64,000 nucleotides of DNA, taken from the NCBI GenBank assembly GCA_013397435.1, contig VZRG01001625.1, positions 101,855 through 165,854 of the forward strand, in the 5' to 3' direction. Origin of the DNA: Erythrocercus mccallii. Taxonomy: Eukaryota > Chordata > Aves > Passeriformes > Dicruridae. The translations under genes and the position numbers were made by a program. Of the stretch, positions 55,601-61,600 are shown one piece after another. The number at the start of each line of letters is the position of its first letter. The stretch's first letter is position 1. A model generated the notes under the pieces. The model saw only the letters and a program-made list of their open reading frames with translations. It searched no databases and was not told where the DNA came from.

Positions 55601-58600
55601 AACAAAACCTGCAGATTAATCATAGTACCACAGATGATGAGAGAAAAAAATATTTGACCCTGATCAAGTCATAGCAGGGAAAGAGAAGACAGCCCTGGCA
55701 AGCTTGTCACAAACCAGAACAGAGGATCTGAGAAGGGCAGTACAGTGTATCCTCAGCACCTGAAACACAAACTGAGCACCGCTGCAGTATTTACTTCACA
55801 CAGGTATGTGGTGTCTGTGTAAGGTCTCACACATGCACACACACAGAACAGCTGGCTCACCTCCCTTTTTCTATTACATGCTTCCACAGAGGAAATACCA
55901 ACCTGGCAGGAACTTAAAACTACCTGGATTTCACTGGAGTGAAATTCCTCTGTGCTCCAATGAGGAATGCTCCAAGCCTAAAGCAGAAATCTGGAGCAGT
56001 TTGATGCTGCAGCAGTAACAAAATCTCATGTGACTCCTTCACTTTTAAGCAGCCTGTCTTTGGTTATCTATCATTTTCACAGATGTTATTTATTTCCAGG
56101 GAGACAAGACAGATGTAACTTTTTTTAAGCAAAATACTACGAAGTAAAGTGGCATAAGTTCTTAAGAAAGACCTTTACTGAGGGAGTGGATTTATAATCC
56201 TAAAGAGCATGCTTCACTGAAGAAATGTAGCATCAAACCTTTCAAGCATTCCTGATCATACACACATGCACACTGTTAGTGATAGATAGCTATCATTTTT
56301 AAGCACATTTATCTAAGAATATTATTCAATTTCTTTTCTTTCAGGGATTGAGGGGCTTAATGCTAGCTATTGCCTTGTCAGAAGACAGATGGTGAGAAAA
56401 CAGAATGTAAAATACACTGATTCCTTTCAAAAACCAGGCCAAGTCTTCAAATGCTGGTTCCTACTTCCACCAAGGGTAACAAGTTATACCAGTTGAGGAA
56501 CCACTCCAAGATAAGCAACTCTGCTCTGGCCTACTTCCATTTAAACAGAACTACAGGTTCCAACCACTGTCAATAGCAGAAGAATTTATAAGCACAATAT
56601 AAATACCACAGAGAAAAGCAAATATCCCAGGAAAACAAAGCAAGCAACACATCCTTACCTTGCTGCAGCTGCTAAGAGGTTCTTGGCATTAGGAGCTCCA
56701 GGATCAACAGACAGAGATTTGGCAGCCAGTAACAGCTTGCTGGAAGCCATAGAGATGCTCTTGAGGTTACCTATGACTTGAATCTGGTCCTCTTTAGTCT
56801 GGAAAGCCGCAGCAGCATAACATTAAGTACCAAATTAACAATCAAGAGAGTATGCTAAAACCACACATGGAAACCTGATTTGTTTATTCACCTGAAACCA
56901 CTGACATATGTGAGCTCAGATGGCCCAAGCCTCTGTTCTCCCACACAGGTGCCTCCAGCTTCACTTACAGAACAGAAAAAGACCCTTACAACAAATAGCT
57001 TGGCTTCTAACAGTGGTACTATTCACAAATGAGCAATGGAGAAACTTCACTACTTGTTGAACAATGCTTTTGTTGTCAAGACTCTTATGTGTCTCTGCCT
57101 GGCACAACTGCTTCACATTATTCAGTCAGTGTACACTCTCTGTATTCTGGCATCCTCTGTGCAGCCTGCAGCTCTCTAGCATTTAATTGGGATTGCTCAC
57201 ACAAAAATATCCTCCAGAAATTCATCTTTCCCAAGAAAAGTTTCTATAAGCCTACTTGGGTCAACATTCTGACTTGGATGTTCTATTACTTAAGCCACTG
57301 CTTGAAAAGGGAAACCTGTATTTAAATACAGTTGCAGAAAAGTATTGCATCTTCACAGCAAGCAGCTTTGACTAGATTCTTCTGCCAATGATCAGTAGAC
57401 GTGAACTCATTTTTTCTAACAGTCTGTTCATAGTTTTATGTAAAGAGGTTGCATATTATTCAGCTGATATGAAGAGCTTTTACTCTATATTGACTACATT
57501 CTACTTCCTCCCTACCCCTACATTTTGCTAGTCACCCAAAAAACCTGGTATGGCTTCTGTTCAGGCCAAATAACTACACACAGAAGGCCTTCTCTTTTGA
57601 AAGATCAGCCATTAATAACTAAGATGGTTACCATCCCCTGTGTCAGCAGGATAAGCAAATTCCCAAGAGCCACAAGGTTATCAGCAGCTGGATTCTCATT
57701 TCAAGCAGCCATTTGCAGTATCATTTCTACCTTCGCTTGCTTTGAATCACCTCAAACAAAACATTCTAAAAGTCAATGTGGGCCACAGCTAAAGAGACAG
57801 TCAAGTACCTCACCACTACTCACTTTCAGAGAGGCAGCTGTATATGGAGCTTAACTCACTTCACAGGTCTGGAACCTGAATGATGAAGTTCTGATGGAGA
57901 CTAACCACCAACCACTGCCAGATCTCTTAGTTCTATCTACAAAGTACCTGCTCTAGAGAGACATTTCATAAATTACTTCAAAGGACTCACACACTCAGGA
58001 CCTTCTGGCCATTTTCCAGTGGCAATCATTTCTTAGGTTTGCAGGGTCCTCCTACTAACCAGGGCAAAACCATCTGCAGATTCTTTCTTCTGCAACTCCT
58101 GCCATCTCTTCTAATACACTATTGCTTTTTATGTGCTGACATTTGCTACGCTAAACCATTACCACACTGCAGCTCAGCACAACTGTATCCAGTAAGATAA
58201 ACTGAAGGTGCTATCTCCAACTACCAGGAATGAGCCCAGGAACATGTGACAACATTCCTGATTCTTAAGAGTTCACCTGAATAGAACTCTGCCAGATTTT
58301 AAATCACTGAATAGGTGCTTGCTGTCAGACCCAAGGATGGCATTTTGAGCAGCCCTCTTCAAGTGCTTCCTCCACTCTGCAGCAGGTCCACAGCACCATG
58401 GAGTGATATCAAAGCATCTTTTCCTCCATCTACTTAAAGCATTTCAAAAGTAGCAAAGAAAGGTGCTGCATTTTGAACAGCATTCACCCAAATGATGCGC
58501 CATGGTAGTTCCACCAAAATAGGGGCAACCCCTCCCACAAGCTCAGAGGTTCAGCACACCTTTGTACCTTTGAAGCTCAAACTACACAGAGGAGTACGAA

Positions 58601-61600
58601 GGTGTATTTCTGACTGGACACAGAAGCAAATACCAACATCCTGTGGAAGATGCAAATGTTGTGTTCTCTCTTTTCCAGATAACCAGCTCCAGATGACTCC
58701 CTCACAACAAACATCTCCTCACACTCAGCATGCTGTGCTGCTCTGCAGTGCTACACAAACAATGTATGCACTGCCAGAGGTCATGGCCAAGATTACCCCT
58801 CAATTAGCATGATCAAGAACTTACTTGTGCTTGGCCAGCCATTTCAATACCAGCATCAAGGAACTCATCAAAGTCATCACTGAATTTCCCAGAGGCTGCA
58901 GCCAGCTCCCCACTTTGGCCCCGTGTAGCATGGACAACTTCTCCAGCTGACTGATTCAGGTCTGCTGCTGCCTGGTTCAGTTCACTCTGAGCTTCTTGAA
59001 ATGACTTAGAACTTGGAGGTAGCTGTAAGAGACAAAGTTCAATATTTTATTGTCTGTCACACCAGCCTGTCATGACTGAAGAGTTCAACACATGCTGAGA
59101 ATACCAAATGCCATGGAGTAGTGAGCTGGAGCTATGGGACAGCTGTCAACCAGAAATCTGTTCAGCAACTTCTGTCCTGCTGCTCCTTTCAAAGCAGACA
59201 AGTCTGTAAGCTTTTCAAGAGACACAAGTAGTGGCAGCTCTTCAGAATTACTCTAAACTCTCTCTAGTAAACCAGTTTGGTAAAAATAGCCATGGTTTTA
59301 TCAAAAGGCATTGCACAAATGTATCAAAATACAATTCCTCCTTCATTCACAAGATAGCAAGGTCAGTGATGGATGCAGAAAAAAAAGCTGTTCAAATAGT
59401 GTAACCTTCTGGCAAATGACCAGGGCAAAAAGGGGTTTTTGACATGAATGCTCTTAAACAAAGTAATAGTTCCACTCTTTACGAATCATGACCAAGCATT
59501 TTTTGACAGATCACAATGCTCCTTCAAGTAAACTGATCACTTCTAGGTGGGAGATGAACTCTAATTTTCATATTCTTCAGAATGTTAACTCATAGTTGCC
59601 ATTTTCAAAATCATAAAGTTAATACCAATATACGACAACTTTAATATTGCCTTCACAAGTCACAGACGCATTTCACCTTGCCCATAAAACTACAAAAATG
59701 GTATTTCAGTCTAAGTACCAGCTGCCTAAAGGTGTATAAACTTAAAAACAGCTTACATGACGTATACTTAGGGCACATTTACTAAATAATGATTTCTCAC
59801 ATGGGGAACCCAGACCTGCTGTTGAGTTTTCTAAAATATATTTCCACATTAAAAGCCATCTTACCGAATCAACAAGGAGCTTCTTGCTGGATTCCCCAAT
59901 ACTCTTTAAGGCCACATCCACATCCTTTTGTCCAGGCAGACAATTCACACAGTTATTCAGGGAGTGAGACACTGCTTTTGCCACCTACAACACACAAGTG
60001 AACACATTCATTCACACTGAGAGAGGCTCAAGTGCTCATTAATAGCGGGCACAGCCTCTACTCCATAGGCAGCAATTCCAACATTTTGACCCTTAGAGGA
60101 ACTCTTTGAGGCTTGCAACTGTCTCAGATTGCTGACCTGCATTTTTTATTTAGGCTCATCCGTGTGATAGGATAGTGTTGGCAGGGCAGCCCCACAACTG
60201 CTCCTGGCACCTGGGATAAAGGCTGCAGCACTGCAGGTAAGAGAATGCCCCTGGAGTTATCTATGTACTAATCACAGAAATTCATTGCATGCTACTTTTC
60301 ACAAAGTTCTGATTAAAACGAAGTTATCTTCATAAGAAGTTACAATGCAGGCCAATTCAAGAACTTTTCAAATCAGTAAAAAAAGAACCTGTCACTCCTA
60401 AAGTATTCAAACATAGCGGTGCCACATATGAAGAAAACATACACTCACTTTTTGAATATAACATGGATATAGATCTTTTATTTGAAAATGATCAGTTTAA
60501 TGGCTATCTCACTTTTGCAGTCAAGCAGTTTCCTCATGTTGTGAGCAAAAGCACAGAGCTGCATCTTTGTATCTTCTTCTAAGAGATGTCTAAAATGCCA
60601 TCCTTTGTACCACCTGCATTGTTTAACATAAGCACGCTGTTGCTGTCTGAGAGCTTTTGCAAGCTGACATACCCAGCAGCGTTATTTTCTGTCCTTCTCT
60701 CTCCTTATTGAATGCTGATTTGGAGGAGATTCCCTGGGTGTTTGACAACTCCTGCAGCTGCTCAAGTCCCAGCTTACCTGAGCTAATCTCTGCTGACTGT
60801 CTGCATCCCCCGGGGCAGCCAGGGCCTGCTTGGCCTCCTGGATCAGCATTGCAGAGCCTTCCATGACATCTCTGGCTGAATCCAGCATGGCATGGGCTGC
60901 CACAGGGTCACTGGTAGATGCTGCAACCCCTCGTGCTGCCTGAGCCAAAGTCTTCAAGGCCTGAGCAGTTTCTCTGGCAGCAACTCCTATGGTCACATGT
61001 CACCAAGGATTCTATTAATACCTTTAAAGACAATCTTTGTATTTCATGACATGATCTTGCAGGCAATGATTCTATTGCAAAATAACAGTGCAAATGCAAT
61101 TTAAAAGAAAATTTTCAGACAGGAACACATTTGGAATCCACGGTGCCATTTGCTTAGAGAAATGCCTGTAGTGAAGCCATAAAGTAAAGGTTATAGCCCA
61201 AAGACCACATTCTGGGCACAGCTCTCTACACCACTGACTACATCGTAGTGAAGCACTGAAAAAGAAGAAAAGCTAAAACCTGTAGATGAGGAAAAACTCC
61301 TACTCCAAGCTATGGGGGAAGTGATTGTCTGCAAGAATGGTGAACAGGAGTTCAGAGCCACAGTATAACAATAGTTTAACTTCAAGCAATCAGAAAAGAG
61401 ATTATTAGGAATTATACAACTTGTTATAATCTAACACCACTGCGAGCAAAAACATAAAAATAATTGTATGAAGTCTCAGAAAGAATGTAATAAAATTACT
61501 TTCTGTCATCTGTCTGGCCTATGTTAAAGGACATCTATCAACTCCAGTGCAAGGTGTAGGACTACGTGAATAATGGTCTCCTTCTATATATGAAATTATT

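Noticed and set aside
55417..55674. Plus-strand lysine-rich open frame of 85 codons.
   Set aside because: Composition reflects an A-rich intron; no homologous motif was recognised.
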